A DNA stretch of 64,000 nt from Advenella mimigardefordensis DPN7 (GTDB lineage: Bacteria > Pseudomonadota > Gammaproteobacteria > Burkholderiales > Burkholderiaceae_B): positions 2,170,001 to 2,234,000 of the forward strand of contig NZ_CP003915.1 in NCBI RefSeq assembly GCF_000521505.1, in the 5' to 3' direction. Both the position numbers and the translations under genes were made by a program. Under the pieces are notes generated by a model. It ran no database searches, was not told the origin of the DNA, and worked only from the letters and a program-made list of their open reading frames with translations. This document shows positions 27,076 to 36,668 of this stretch, piece after piece. Position 1 is the first letter of the stretch, and each line of letters begins with the position of its first letter.

Positions 27076-28917
27076 ATGAGTCAAGTAGAAATCAAGGTGC
27101 CCGATATTGGTGACTTCGATGCAGTCGAAGTTATCGAAGTATTGGTTGCACAAGGCGATACGGTTAAGGAAGAACAGAGCCTGATTACCGTTGAGTCGGA
27201 CAAGGCTTCAATGGAGATCCCTTCTTCGGCTGCCGGTAAAGTGGTGTCCCTTTCTGTCAAAGTAGGTGACAAGGTGTCAGAAGGCACGGTCATTCTGATG
27301 CTTGAAGCGGCCGCTGCCGGAGCGCAAGCGGCTGCCAGCGATAAAGCAGCGGCCCAGCCTGCTGCTAAAAGCGAGGCGGCGGCTCAGAAACCCGCAGCCA
27401 GCAGTGCTGCTGCGGAGCAAGCCAGTGCTGCCGCAGACCAGCGGCCGGCGCAAGCGGCTGCCGACAGCAGCGAGGTTCGGTATTCGCCTCCGGCTTCGGC
27501 ACCCGCAGACGGCTGCGACGTACTGGTGCTGGGCGCCGGCCCTGGCGGTTATTCTGCAGCTTTCCGTGCTGCTGATCTGGGTTTAAGTGTGGTGCTGGTT
27601 GAACGCTATGCCACACTGGGCGGGGTCTGCCTGAATGTGGGATGTATTCCTTCCAAAGCGCTGCTGCACAGTGTTGCCGTATTGGAAGAAGCCAAACATC
27701 TGTCGGAAAATGGCATTACTTTTGGTGAGCCAGCCATTGATCTGGACAAGTTGCGTGCAAGCAAAGACAAGGTGGTTTCCACGCTGACCGGCGGCCTGAC
27801 CGGTATGGCCAAGGCCCGCAAGGTTAAGGTGATTCAGGGTCTGGGGCAGTTTGCCGACGAATACCATCTGACTGTACAGAAAGATGACGGCTCAAGCGAA
27901 ACGGTTGCGTTCAAGCATGCCATTATTGCTGCGGGCAGTCAGTCTGTGAAACTGCCATTCCTGCCTGAAGACGAGCGCATTATTGATTCCACCGGTGCTT
28001 TGAAACTGAAAAGCATCCCGAAAAAAATGCTGATCATCGGTGGCGGCATTATCGGCCTGGAAATGGGCACCGTCTATTCGGCTCTGGGCGCACGCCTGGA
28101 CGTCGTGGAGATGCTCGATGGCCTGATGCAGGGCGCAGATCGCGATCTGGTCAAGGTATGGCAAAAGAAAAACGAAGGCCGGTTTGATCAAATCATGGTC
28201 AAAACCAAAACGGTGTCGGCCGAGGCCAAGCCTGACGGTATCTGGGTCAAATTCGAAGGCGAAGCCGCTCCGGCCGAACCGCAGCGATACGATCTGGTGT
28301 TGCAGGCGGTAGGGCGTTCTCCCAACGGTGCAAAGATCGGTGCCGACAAGGCCGGTGTTCAGGTAACCGAACGTGGCTTCATTAATGTCGATGAACAGAT
28401 GCGCACCAATGTGCCGCATATTTTCGCCATCGGCGATATTGTTGGGCAACCCATGCTGGCGCACAAAGCCGTTCATGAAGCGCATGTGGCCGCTGAAGTG
28501 ATCGCCGGGCACAAGAGTTATTTTGATGTACGCGTGATTCCTTCTGTTGCCTATACCGATCCGGAAGTGGCCTGGGCAGGGCTGACCGAAGAAGAAGCCA
28601 AAAAGCAGGGCATCAAGTTCGAAAAAGGCGTGTTCCCATGGGCCGCCTCAGGACGTGCCATTGCCAACGGTCGCTCGGAAGGCTTCACCAAGCTGCTGTT
28701 TGATGCCGAAACGCATCGCATTATTGGTGGTAGCATTGTAGGTACCCATGCCGGTGACCTGATCTCTGAAGTGGCGCTGGCCGTGGAAATGGGCGCCGAT
28801 TCGGTTGATATCGGCAAGACTATTCATCCGCATCCAACGCTTGGCGAATCAGTGGGGATGGCGGCTGAAGTGGCCCATGGTACCTGCACCGATCTGCCTC
28901 CGGTCAAACGCAAGTAG
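27076..28917 (+). CDS. lpdA: Dihydrolipoamide dehydrogenase (E3) with N-terminal lipoyl domain
   Basis: A 613-residue E3, longer than the usual ~475 because a lipoyl domain (1-80, target Lys43 in ESDKASMEIPSS) and an Ala-rich linker (80-145) are fused to its N-terminus. The flavoprotein part begins CDVLVLGAGPGGYSAA at 147. The redox disulfide is GGVCLNVGC (Cys185/Cys190), and the C-terminal His-Glu region is HPHPTLGES. It reoxidises dihydrolipoyl groups using NAD. Such lipoyl-E3 fusions are known in betaproteobacteria (Ralstonia, Neisseria). A TTG at 27073 is in frame but GGGAGA spacing favours the ATG at 27076. Confidence 0.97.
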   Translation: MSQVEIKVPDIGDFDAVEVIEVLVAQGDTVKEEQSLITVESDKASMEIPSSAAGKVVSLSVKVGDKVSEGTVILMLEAAAAGAQAAASDKAAAQPAAKSEAAAQKPAASSAAAEQASAAADQRPAQAAADSSEVRYSPPASAPADGCDVLVLGAGPGGYSAAFRAADLGLSVVLVERYATLGGVCLNVGCIPSKALLHSVAVLEEAKHLSENGITFGEPAIDLDKLRASKDKVVSTLTGGLTGMAKARKVKVIQGLGQFADEYHLTVQKDDGSSETVAFKHAIIAAGSQSVKLPFLPEDERIIDSTGALKLKSIPKKMLIIGGGIIGLEMGTVYSALGARLDVVEMLDGLMQGADRDLVKVWQKKNEGRFDQIMVKTKTVSAEAKPDGIWVKFEGEAAPAEPQRYDLVLQAVGRSPNGAKIGADKAGVQVTERGFINVDEQMRTNVPHIFAIGDIVGQPMLAHKAVHEAHVAAEVIAGHKSYFDVRVIPSVAYTDPEVAWAGLTEEEAKKQGIKFEKGVFPWAASGRAIANGRSEGFTKLLFDAETHRIIGGSIVGTHAGDLISEVALAVEMGADSVDIGKTIHPHPTLGESVGMAAEVAHGTCTDLPPVKRK

Positions 28918-28965
28918 ATCTTCAGTGCTGTTTCCATCCCTGTCGGCGGTGGCCGGCAGGTAAAG

Positions 28966-29009
28966 AACGCCCTTATTTCCGGTTAAGGCCGAAAGTAAGG
29001 GCGTTTTTC
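28966..29009 (+). terminator. Intrinsic terminator after lpdA
   Basis: AACGCCCTTA pairs with TAAGGGCGTT, with further pairing TTTC/GAAA and CGG/CCG inside, and TTTTTC follows. It separates the pyruvate dehydrogenase operon from folC. Confidence 0.9.
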
Positions 29010-29054
29010 ATTTTGATGACTTAAAATCCTTCTTTCGGGTATTTCATTTTTATT

Positions 29055-30359
29055 ATGTCCGCCGCTCCTACTAGTAAGCACTCGCTGGCCGATTGGCTGG
29101 CCTATCTCGAATCCTTGCATCCCACGGCCATCGAGCTCGGTCTGGACCGGGTCAGAACGGTCGCCCAGCGCCTGCAGGCCTGTGAGGGTGGCGGTGTCAA
29201 AATCATTGTCGGTGGCACCAATGGCAAAGGCTCTACGTGTGCCATGCTCGAGTCTATCTATCTGGCGGCCGGGTACAAAACCGGGCTGTATACCTCTCCC
29301 CATCTTATCGACTTTAATGAACGCATCCGTGTTCGCGGTGAACTGGCTACAGACGAGCAGATCGTCCGGCAACTGGCGCTTATCGAGACCGCGCGCGGCG
29401 ATATATCGCTAACGTATTTCGAATACACCACGCTGGCTGCGCTGTTGCTGTTCAAGGAATACCAGACCGATGTCGCGATTCTGGAAGTGGGGCTGGGCGG
29501 ACGGCTCGATGCGGTCAATATCGTAGATGCGGATTGTTCGATTGTCACGAGCGTTGATGTTGATCATGTTGAATGGCTCGGGGATACGAGGGAAAAAATC
29601 GGCTGGGAAAAGGCGCATATTTTCCGCAAGGGTAAGCCGGCCATCTGCAGCGATCCGCAACCACCACAGTCGGTGCTGGACTACGCGCGTGAAATTGAAG
29701 CAGATTTGTGGTTGTTCGGGCACGACTTTAACTATTCGGCCGACAAACAGCAGTGGGCGTTTGCCGGCCGTCATCAGCGGCGTAATGCACTGGCGTATCC
29801 CGCTTTGCGTGGCGCCAATCAGTTGCTGAATGCGTCTGCCGCGCTTGCTGCAATCGAATCATTACGCGACAGGCTAGCCGTTCCCCAGCAATCGGTGCGT
29901 CAGGGCCTGATTCAGGCGGTGCTGCCCGGCCGTTTCCAGATTATTCCCGGCCAGCCTACCGTTGTGCTTGATGTGGCGCATAATCCGCAAGCTGCGGCCG
30001 TGCTGGCTCACAATCTGGACAGCATGGCCTATTTTCCCTATACCCATGCGGTGGTAGGGATGGTCAATGACAAGGATTGTGACGAAGTCATCAAAAAGTT
30101 TGGTCGCAAGGTGGATCACTGGTATTGTGCCAGCCTGGGTGGTGAGCGCAGTCGCAGCGGTGAGGATATCGCCCGGCGAATACGTCAGCAGTTTCCGGCA
30201 GACGCCGAAGGGTTACCAAGCGTTACCGTTTTCGATTCTCCGGCGGCTGCCTATGAATCTGCGCATTCAAAGGCCGCTGACAATGATAGAATAGTCGTGT
30301 TTGGCTCGTTTTTAACCGTGGCCGCCGTTTTACAGCATTTGGGACGACCAGCCGTCTGA
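29055..30359 (+). CDS. folC: Bifunctional folylpolyglutamate synthase/dihydrofolate synthase
   Basis: A 434-residue Mur-ligase-family enzyme that adds glutamate to dihydropteroate and to folates. The P-loop is VGGTNGKGSTCAM near residues 51-63. TGLYTSPHLIDFNERI, the GLGGRLDAVN motif and the C-terminal DVAHNP (about 309-314) are all present. It is the second folate gene in the window after folD. A SPOR-domain protein gene follows after 33 bp. Confidence 0.96.
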   Translation: MSAAPTSKHSLADWLAYLESLHPTAIELGLDRVRTVAQRLQACEGGGVKIIVGGTNGKGSTCAMLESIYLAAGYKTGLYTSPHLIDFNERIRVRGELATDEQIVRQLALIETARGDISLTYFEYTTLAALLLFKEYQTDVAILEVGLGGRLDAVNIVDADCSIVTSVDVDHVEWLGDTREKIGWEKAHIFRKGKPAICSDPQPPQSVLDYAREIEADLWLFGHDFNYSADKQQWAFAGRHQRRNALAYPALRGANQLLNASAALAAIESLRDRLAVPQQSVRQGLIQAVLPGRFQIIPGQPTVVLDVAHNPQAAAVLAHNLDSMAYFPYTHAVVGMVNDKDCDEVIKKFGRKVDHWYCASLGGERSRSGEDIARRIRQQFPADAEGLPSVTVFDSPAAAYESAHSKAADNDRIVVFGSFLTVAAVLQHLGRPAV

Positions 30360-30392
30360 AAGCGTATCTTTATAAATAGTCGGGAATAAGTT

Positions 30393-31349
30393 ATGGGTTT
30401 ATTCAATTCACAAGATGATAATCGGCCGGGACAACGCCGTACCCAGTCTGAACAGAACCAGGCCAATGATCTGCGGGTCAAAGCCAGAAACCGCCTGATC
30501 GGTGCGATTATTCTTGTGCTGGCCGCTGTCATTATTGTGCCTATGGTTCTGGATACCGGCGGCTCAGACAATACGCCAACACCCGCCCAGAAGCCGCCTC
30601 TTGTTTCGGGTGGGGGAAGCGACAGCAATTCCCTGTCGGTAACAACAACCCCAGGCGTAGAATCCAATGGTCCGAGTTCCACCTCGCAGCAGGCTACAGT
30701 TGATGGCAGCGCGCCACAAACGCCGCCAGTCAGTGGATCCGTCGCCTCCGGGACGGCAGAGCCGCCACAAACGCCGGAAACAACACCAGCCACCCAGGAT
30801 CCGGGTTTGACGGGCTTAACGGAAGCCATTGACCCGAACCGTTCCATCGCATCAGGCACCGCTAACCAGCCGGTAACGCCAGAAGATCAGGCTGCAAGGC
30901 AAAAACAGGAAGCCGAGGCTGCCGCCAAGGCTCAGGCAGATGCCAAAAGGGCAGCCGAGCGCAAAAAAGCGGCTGCCAGCAAGCCCGCCGAGCCACCTAA
31001 AAAACCGGGCGTCATCAGGGATGACAATCGTACCGATGACGGTTCACGCGCGCTGGCTATTCTGGAAGGTCGCGAACCTGCACCTGCAGAGAAAAGCAAA
31101 CCCAAGGTCACATCGGGCGATTATTCCCTGCAGATCGCTTCCTACGGTTCTTCGGACGATGCCCAAAGCCGTCGCAGCAAGCTGGCAGCAGATGGCGTAT
31201 CCAATGCGTATGTGCAAAATTCAGTTGTAAATGGCAAGCAGATTTACCGTTTGCGTGTTGGCCCGTTCAAATCTCGTGAGGCGGCGCAGGCAGCGCAAAC
31301 CCGTCTTCGTTCACTGGGTTATGACAACGGTTTCATTTCATCGAATTGA
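30393..31349 (+). CDS. SPOR-domain membrane protein (DedD-like)
   Basis: A 318-residue bitopic protein. A short basic N-terminus precedes one membrane helix (about 35-55, LIGAIILVLAAVIIVPMVLD). A long, low-complexity Pro/Thr/Ser and then Ala/Lys-rich linker follows (60-240). A SPOR domain covers about 243-318 (SGDYSLQIASYGSSDDAQSR...YRLRVGPFKSREAA). SPOR domains bind denuded peptidoglycan at the division site. The position between folC and cvpA is the same as dedD in E. coli, which supports a cell division role. Confidence 0.88.
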   Translation: MGLFNSQDDNRPGQRRTQSEQNQANDLRVKARNRLIGAIILVLAAVIIVPMVLDTGGSDNTPTPAQKPPLVSGGGSDSNSLSVTTTPGVESNGPSSTSQQATVDGSAPQTPPVSGSVASGTAEPPQTPETTPATQDPGLTGLTEAIDPNRSIASGTANQPVTPEDQAARQKQEAEAAAKAQADAKRAAERKKAAASKPAEPPKKPGVIRDDNRTDDGSRALAILEGREPAPAEKSKPKVTSGDYSLQIASYGSSDDAQSRRSKLAADGVSNAYVQNSVVNGKQIYRLRVGPFKSREAAQAAQTRLRSLGYDNGFISSN

Positions 31350-31364
31350 TATCCATGCATTGAA

Positions 31365-31853
31365 GTGACCGAATTTGATTACACCTGCCTTGGGATCATT
31401 GCTGTCTCGGGGCTCCTTGGATTAATGAGAGGGTTTCTTAAAGAAGCCTTCTCATTAATTGCTTATGCTGCCGCATTTATCGGCGCGATCTGGTGGGGTC
31501 CCGCGGTTTATCCCTGGGTAATGCAATACATCAATAACGCGCTGATCAGCATGGGCATCGGGTATGCGGTGGTATTCATTGCCATCCTGCTGGTTGTCGG
31601 CCTGGTCAACGTGACCCTTGCCACCCTTATTGAGGCTACCGGTCTGGGGCCGGCCGATCAGGGGCTTGGTATTGTGTTCGGCATTGTCCGAGGCGTGCTG
31701 ATTATCCTGATACTGGTTGTGCTCGCAGGATATACGCCATTTCCCAAAGAGCCATGGTGGGTTAACGCCAGATTTTCGCCGATGGCGATGATGGCAGTAC
31801 AGCAAATCAAGCTGCGTCTGCCGGACAGTATCGGGTCTTATTTACCTTATTAG
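31365..31853 (+). CDS. cvpA: CvpA family membrane protein
   Basis: A 162-residue inner-membrane protein with about four helices, starting at GTG 15 bp after the preceding stop. The start [37 protein letters not shown] carries the family motif GLMRGFxxE. E. coli CvpA is needed for colicin V production and also for membrane and bile tolerance; the biochemical role is unclear. purF follows after 46 bp, the same order as in E. coli. Confidence 0.93.
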   Translation: MTEFDYTCLGIIAVSGLLGLMRGFLKEAFSLIAYAAAFIGAIWWGPAVYPWVMQYINNALISMGIGYAVVFIAILLVVGLVNVTLATLIEATGLGPADQGLGIVFGIVRGVLIILILVVLAGYTPFPKEPWWVNARFSPMAMMAVQQIKLRLPDSIGSYLPY

Positions 31854-31899
31854 TTTTATCTTTCGTTTTCTCTCTCGTATTTTTCAGGATAGGCATTAT

Positions 31900-33417
31900 A
31901 TGTGCGGAATTATCGGTATCGTCGGGCGCGCGCCAGTGAATCAACTGGTGTACGACAGTCTGCTGTTACTGCAACATCGTGGCCAGGACGCAGCCGGCAT
32001 TGCGACCGCCTACGGCAACCACTTCAATATGTACAAGGCCCATGGCCTGGTACGTGACGTATTTCGTACTCGCAATATGCGCGATCTGCCAGGTCATTCC
32101 GGTATCGGTCAGGTGCGTTACCCAACGGCGGGTTCCAGCGATTCGCTGGAAGAAGCGCAACCTTTTTATGTCAACGCGCCTTTCGGTATCACGTTTGCGC
32201 ACAATGGTAATCTGACCAATTGGCGTGAGCTGCGTGAGCAACTGTTCAAGGTGGATCAGCGTCATATCAATACCAATTCGGATTCTGAAGTCCTGCTCAA
32301 TGTGCTGGCGCACGAGCTGCAGTCTGCAGCGAAAGGCAGCACCCTGGATCCTGCTGCCATGTTCAGTGCGGTAGCGGCCGTGCATCGCCGCGTCAAGGGG
32401 GCCTACTCGGTGGTTGCGCAAATTGCCGGATACGGGTTGCTGGCTTTCCGTGATCCATTCGGTATCCGCCCGCTGTGCCTGGGCAAGTTTGACTCAGAGC
32501 AGGGCGCGGAATGGATGGTTGCGTCCGAATCGGTCGCACTCGAGGGTAGCGGGTTTGATTTCGTTCGTGATATTGATGCCGGCGAAGCGGTATTCATTGA
32601 TCTGGATGGCAACGTGCATGAGCAGCAATGCGCCGACAATCCCGTGCTCACACCGTGCATTTTTGAATATGTGTATTTCGCGCGTCCCGATTCCACCATT
32701 AGCGGCGTTAATGTTTACAATGCCCGCCTGAAAATGGGCGAGTACCTTGCCGATAAAGTGGCACGGCAATTGCGCTTGCGGGAAATTGATGTTGTCATGC
32801 CTATCCCGGATTCGTCCCGTCCGGCGGCCATGCAACTGGCATCCAAACTCAAACTCGAGTATCGCGAAGGGTTCATCAAAAACCGCTATGTAGGTCGCAC
32901 CTTTATCATGCCGGGGCAGGCTGTGCGCAAAAAATCGGTCCGCCAGAAATTGAATGCCATGAGTGTAGAATTCAAGGACAAGAATGTACTGCTGGTGGAT
33001 GATTCCATTGTACGTGGTACGACCAGTCGCGAGATTGTTGATATGGCAAGGGCGGCAGGGGCCCGGAAGGTGTTTTTTGCCTCGGCCGCTCCACCAGTGT
33101 GTTTCCCGAACGTTTACGGAATTGACATGCCAACGCAGGACGAGCTGATTGCCAATGGCAGAACGCCCGAGGAAGTCGCTGCCGAGATCGGGGCAGATGG
33201 CCTGGTGTATCAGGACCTGAATGACCTGAAAGCTGCTATTTCGGATTTGAATCCCGCGATCACGCAGTTTGAGGCGTCCTGCTTTGATGGTCAGTATGTG
33301 ACGGGGGATGTGGATAGCGCCTACCTGGAAAGATTGCGTCTGACCAGACATCAGGTCAAGGAAGGGCAGGCGGTAGGTGGTCTGCAATTTAATATGGGGT
33401 ATGCAGCGAACGCATAA
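31900..33417 (+). CDS. purF: Amidophosphoribosyltransferase
   Basis: A 505-residue enzyme for the first committed step of purine synthesis, making phosphoribosylamine from PRPP and glutamine. The start MCGIIGIVG leaves Cys2 as the N-terminal nucleophile after Met removal. The glutaminase domain has [11 protein letters not shown] and HNGNLTN. The PRPP loop [18 protein letters not shown] lies near residues 364-381. There is no long propeptide or Fe-S Cys set, so it is the E. coli-like type. A terminator follows. Confidence 0.97.
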   Translation: MCGIIGIVGRAPVNQLVYDSLLLLQHRGQDAAGIATAYGNHFNMYKAHGLVRDVFRTRNMRDLPGHSGIGQVRYPTAGSSDSLEEAQPFYVNAPFGITFAHNGNLTNWRELREQLFKVDQRHINTNSDSEVLLNVLAHELQSAAKGSTLDPAAMFSAVAAVHRRVKGAYSVVAQIAGYGLLAFRDPFGIRPLCLGKFDSEQGAEWMVASESVALEGSGFDFVRDIDAGEAVFIDLDGNVHEQQCADNPVLTPCIFEYVYFARPDSTISGVNVYNARLKMGEYLADKVARQLRLREIDVVMPIPDSSRPAAMQLASKLKLEYREGFIKNRYVGRTFIMPGQAVRKKSVRQKLNAMSVEFKDKNVLLVDDSIVRGTTSREIVDMARAAGARKVFFASAAPPVCFPNVYGIDMPTQDELIANGRTPEEVAAEIGADGLVYQDLNDLKAAISDLNPAITQFEASCFDGQYVTGDVDSAYLERLRLTRHQVKEGQAVGGLQFNMGYAANA

Positions 33418-33443
33418 ATGGCGTTTGTTCCTGAAGTATGTTC

Positions 33444-33487
33444 CGGCTCTCTGCTGTGCTGATCGGCAGGGAGCCGTTATTATTTGA
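33444..33487 (+). terminator. Terminator-like hairpin after purF
   Basis: CGGCTCTCTGC pairs with GCAGGGAGCCG (one G-U pair) across an 11-base loop, followed by TTATTATTT. It ends the folC-purF unit. Confidence 0.75.
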
Positions 33488-33651
33488 ATCCCAGAGCTGC
33501 GGCCCGGAACGGCACCGGGAGTCAATCAACCATAATAATAAAGTGGCCACTGCCGTTATTTAAGTGACCGCCACAGTGAAACAGGCGTTTTTTTACGCTA
33601 GCACCAAGCGAACCCCAACAATTTCATTGGGTTCCAAATAATGCCGGTCCA

Positions 33652-33680
33652 TTGCATCTGTCAAATGTCAGGCATATAAT
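33652..33680 (+). promoter_or_regulatory. Promoter of the MarR-type regulator gene
   Basis: TTGCAT (33652-33657) and a perfect TATAAT (33675-33680) are exactly 17 bp apart. The predicted transcript start near 33687 favours the ATG at 33709 over upstream in-frame ATGs. ATTGGTA occurs at 33680-33686 and 33694-33700, a possible repressor site overlapping the start of transcription. Confidence 0.7.
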
Positions 33681-33708
33681 TGGTATGTCATCTATTGGTA
33701 AATCATTA

Positions 33709-34212
33709 ATGTCTATCTCAACTAATAACGCAACGCCCGATTTCGGGCGATTGCTTCTTTCTCTTTCCGGGCAACTCAGTCGTCAATGGCGCAAGGTGCT
33801 GGATCGTCGTTTGCAGCCTATGGGGCTGACCGAGGCTACCTGGCTGCCCTTGCTGTATATCGCCAGGGCTACCGAGCCAATGCGACAAAAAGATTTAGCG
33901 GCTCAGATGGGGCTGGACAGCTCGTCTGTTGTACGCCTGCTCGATGGTCTGCAAACTGCCGGCTACATTCAGCGCCTGGAAGGTACAGACCGGCGTGAAA
34001 AAATTATTCACCTGACCGATTCCGGCAGGCAAACGGTGTCCAGCGTTGAGCGTGTCGTGAAAGAAGGTCGGCGGCGTTTGTTCCAGGATATTGACGCCGC
34101 GGAACTGGAAACGACGCGGTCGGTATTGCAGCAGCTTCTGGTTACGCTAGACTCAAGAGACGATGCATTTTGGTCCGATAGGGATGGCAGCGATTCTCAT
34201 GCAAAAAAATAA
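33709..34212 (+). CDS. MarR family transcriptional regulator
   Basis: A protein of 167 residues with the MarR winged helix. The recognition region reads MRQKDLAAQMGLDSSSVVRLLDGLQTAGYIQRLEGTDRREKIIHLT, where the DRR of the wing is diagnostic. MarR proteins are usually autorepressors released by small phenolic or toxic ligands. The frame is open from 33652, but the promoter position argues for the ATG at 33709. It overlaps the downstream exporter gene, whose expression it probably controls. Confidence 0.9.
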   Translation: MSISTNNATPDFGRLLLSLSGQLSRQWRKVLDRRLQPMGLTEATWLPLLYIARATEPMRQKDLAAQMGLDSSSVVRLLDGLQTAGYIQRLEGTDRREKIIHLTDSGRQTVSSVERVVKEGRRRLFQDIDAAELETTRSVLQQLLVTLDSRDDAFWSDRDGSDSHAKK

Positions 34213-35425
34213 AGCAATACGCGCGCCGTTGTGGCTGCTGGTGCTGGTCACGCTGAGTGGCACACTGGCGATGCATATGTTTGTGCCCGCCTTGCCCGAT
34301 GCCGCAACCGATCTTCATGCCAGCATGGGTGCCATGCAGATGACCATCAGCCTGTATATTCTGGGGCTGGCGTTTGGCCAGCTGGTCTATGGCCCGCTAT
34401 CGGATGGCTTCGGCCGGCGTCCGTTGTTGCTCGCCGGTCTGTCAATTTATGCGGTGGCAGGGGTTGCTGCCGCGTTTGCGCAAAACGAGTCGACCCTGGT
34501 AGGGGCGCGGCTGTTTCAGGCTTTAGGCGGCTGTGCCGGTCTGGCACTGGGCCGTGCCATTGTGCGTGACACCGCAGCAGGCGATAGTGCGGTCAAGGAC
34601 CAGGCGCTGCTCAATCTGATTATGATGGCCGGTCCCGGCCTGGCCCCGTTGCTCGGTTCGTTCCTTGCCCTGCATTTCGGCTGGCGAGCTGTATTCTATG
34701 TGCTCGTATTACTGGGTGTCATTACCTTGTTATCAACATGGAAACTGTTGCCTGAAACCGGCAGGCCAACTGGCAAGGTGAGGCCGGCGGTTTTAGCAGC
34801 AGACTACACATCCCTGTTGCGATCACCGTCTTTTCTGGGATACGCCCTCGGCGGTGGCTGTGCAACCACTGCCATTTATGCATTTATCGCTGCTGCACCT
34901 TTTGTTATTACGATGGATCTGCATCGACCGGCAAATGAGGTAGGTCTTTATCTGGCGCTGTTGATTGTCGGGATGTCAGTGGGAAATGCCGCGACGCGGC
35001 AATTGATTGGTCGCTATTCGCTGGAACGATTGCTGATTGGCGGCAACGCGATAAGCGTTGTGGCAGCCTTGCTGTTGCTTACCTTAACACTGGCAGACCA
35101 ACTGCACATTATAAGTGTCACTGCACTGATGTTTGTATTTTCTATGGGAGCCGGTATGGCCAGCCCGGCTGCCCTCACTAAAGGGTTGAATGTGGATCGC
35201 CACCTGGTAGGATCTGCTGCGGGCCTTTACGGTTTTACCCAAATGTCAGTGGGAGCCATCTGTACGTCGCTGGTGGGGCTTGGTGACAATCCTGCGTTGA
35301 CGGCCTTTACGGTGCTTGCGTGCACGGCCATCCTGGGTCAGGCCGGCTTATGGTTTGGTATGAAACAGGATCGGCGCATGGCGCATAACGTACTGGCTTC
35401 GGATGCAACGACGAACCATCATTAG
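34199..35425 (+). CDS. Bcr/CflA-type major facilitator superfamily drug exporter
   Basis: A 12-helix MFS transporter of about 408 residues. After a basic start it has PLWLLVLVTLSGTLAMHMFVPALP (helix 1) and the motif A loop GPLSDGFGRRPLLLAGL between helices 2 and 3. ARLFQALGGCAGLALGRAIVRD is Bcr/CflA-like. The subfamily exports bicyclomycin, chloramphenicol, sulfonamides and some dipeptides, so the substrate cannot be fixed. In-frame ATGs exist at 34163, 34184 and 34199; none has a strong ribosome-binding site, and I chose 34199 from the family start. It overlaps the MarR gene. Confidence 0.88.
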   Translation: MQKNKAIRAPLWLLVLVTLSGTLAMHMFVPALPDAATDLHASMGAMQMTISLYILGLAFGQLVYGPLSDGFGRRPLLLAGLSIYAVAGVAAAFAQNESTLVGARLFQALGGCAGLALGRAIVRDTAAGDSAVKDQALLNLIMMAGPGLAPLLGSFLALHFGWRAVFYVLVLLGVITLLSTWKLLPETGRPTGKVRPAVLAADYTSLLRSPSFLGYALGGGCATTAIYAFIAAAPFVITMDLHRPANEVGLYLALLIVGMSVGNAATRQLIGRYSLERLLIGGNAISVVAALLLLTLTLADQLHIISVTALMFVFSMGAGMASPAALTKGLNVDRHLVGSAAGLYGFTQMSVGAICTSLVGLGDNPALTAFTVLACTAILGQAGLWFGMKQDRRMAHNVLASDATTNHH

Positions 35426-35463
35426 GTCCGTATTTTCTCAACACTGTACCTGCGCTGTACCTG

Positions 35464-35952
35464 TTATGCGAGGCGCGAACGGCCCCGCGTGTTGCCGAAC
35501 AGCGCGTAAGCGCTCAGGCCCAGTAAGACGACAAATAACAGCAAGGCCCACAGGACATATTCAACGCCCAGCACACTTACTTTGGCATCCATGCAGGTGG
35601 CATAAATGCCGAAGAGCCAGGGTACCATGCCGTCGAGTCCGGTGGTTTTGGACATGAAAATATCAGCGAAGGTGCGGTCGCATGACACCATTTCTGCGGC
35701 GACCGTATATTGGTACCAGGCGGCAACGATGCCAGCAATGGTCAGCGCAAAGGTCAGAAGTGCTATCAGGCGCTTGATCGTCCCGGGAACCAGGTTGGCC
35801 AGCAGGCAGACCGCTGCAATAACCAGCAGAATGAGCCGTTGTAATACACACCACGCGCAAGGCGGCATATCAAAAACATGCTGGCTGATAAGCGCAACAC
35901 CCAATGCGAGCAGGCAGAGCAGGGCAATAAGATTCAGGCGAGTTTGGGTCAT
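35464..35952 (-). CDS. dsbB: Disulfide bond formation protein DsbB
   Basis: A 162-residue four-helix inner-membrane protein that reoxidises DsbA and passes electrons to quinone. The first redox pair is Cys32-Cys35 (CAWC) and the second periplasmic pair is Cys91 and Cys120. QR follows the first pair (CVLQRL), matching the quinone-site Arg. It overlaps the marC gene by four bases. Confidence 0.95.
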   Translation of the reverse strand: MTQTRLNLIALLCLLALGVALISQHVFDMPPCAWCVLQRLILLVIAAVCLLANLVPGTIKRLIALLTFALTIAGIVAAWYQYTVAAEMVSCDRTFADIFMSKTTGLDGMVPWLFGIYATCMDAKVSVLGVEYVLWALLLFVVLLGLSAYALFGNTRGRSRLA

Positions 35953-36662
35953 AGAGAAGTTCTGGAGTAAGTTGAATAAATATCTGCAAACAGGCGCATA
36001 ATCAATTCATGCGCGCCGTCCCACATAATCTGTACGCCAATGCATAGCAAAATAAATGCAGACAGCCGCATGAATACTGCCGTTCCGGAGGCGCCCAGGC
36101 GAGCCAGAAAGCGCGCGGCGAAACGCAGGCAGAAAAACAGAATAGCACTGACACTGATGACAGCAAGAACCATTGCGCCCACGCTCATGACACCGGCACC
36201 TGCGCTGATAAAATCGAAGGAAGCACCAACGGTGATAGCGGCAGAAATACTGCCTGGTCCGCAGGCAATCGGGAAGGTGAGGGGATAAAAGGCGCTGGAT
36301 TTTACTTTTTCCTGCGAATAGTTTTCCACCAGTTTTTCATGCGCATCGGTATCCGGGTCTTTCGCATTGACCAGTTGCCAGGCGCTGGCCACGACCAGCA
36401 GGCCACCACCAACGCGAACGATGGGCAGCGAGAGACCGAAGAAACTCAACACCATATTACCGAACAAGGCGGCAAGCGTGAGCATCACAAAAACGTTGAT
36501 TGAGATGCGCTTGGCAAGCAGCTTGCGGGTTGATGCGCTGGCCCCTTCGGTCATGGTCAGGAAGATGGGCGCAACGGCTGGCGGGTTGACGATAGGCAGG
36601 AGCGTGGCAAGAACAAACAGGAAACTTCGGCTGAAAATCAGGATATAGTCATTGATGCTCAT
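35949..36662 (-). CDS. MarC family integral membrane protein
   Basis: A 237-residue protein with about six membrane segments, belonging to the MarC/UPF0056 family. The start FVLATLLPIVNPPAVAPIFLTMT and the central AFYPLTFPIACGPGSISAAITVG are family signatures. No transport or resistance function has been firmly assigned to this family. It lies 6 bp downstream of glnD and overlaps dsbB, so the three minus-strand genes are probably one operon. Confidence 0.93.
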   Translation of the reverse strand: MSINDYILIFSRSFLFVLATLLPIVNPPAVAPIFLTMTEGASASTRKLLAKRISINVFVMLTLAALFGNMVLSFFGLSLPIVRVGGGLLVVASAWQLVNAKDPDTDAHEKLVENYSQEKVKSSAFYPLTFPIACGPGSISAAITVGASFDFISAGAGVMSVGAMVLAVISVSAILFFCLRFAARFLARLGASGTAVFMRLSAFILLCIGVQIMWDGAHELIMRLFADIYSTYSRTSL

Positions 36663-36668
36663 TGGTGT

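Noticed and set aside
27076-28917. Lipoyl domain fused to E3 as a novel gene fusion
   Set aside because: This arrangement is already known from Ralstonia and Neisseria E3 proteins, so it is noted but not novel.
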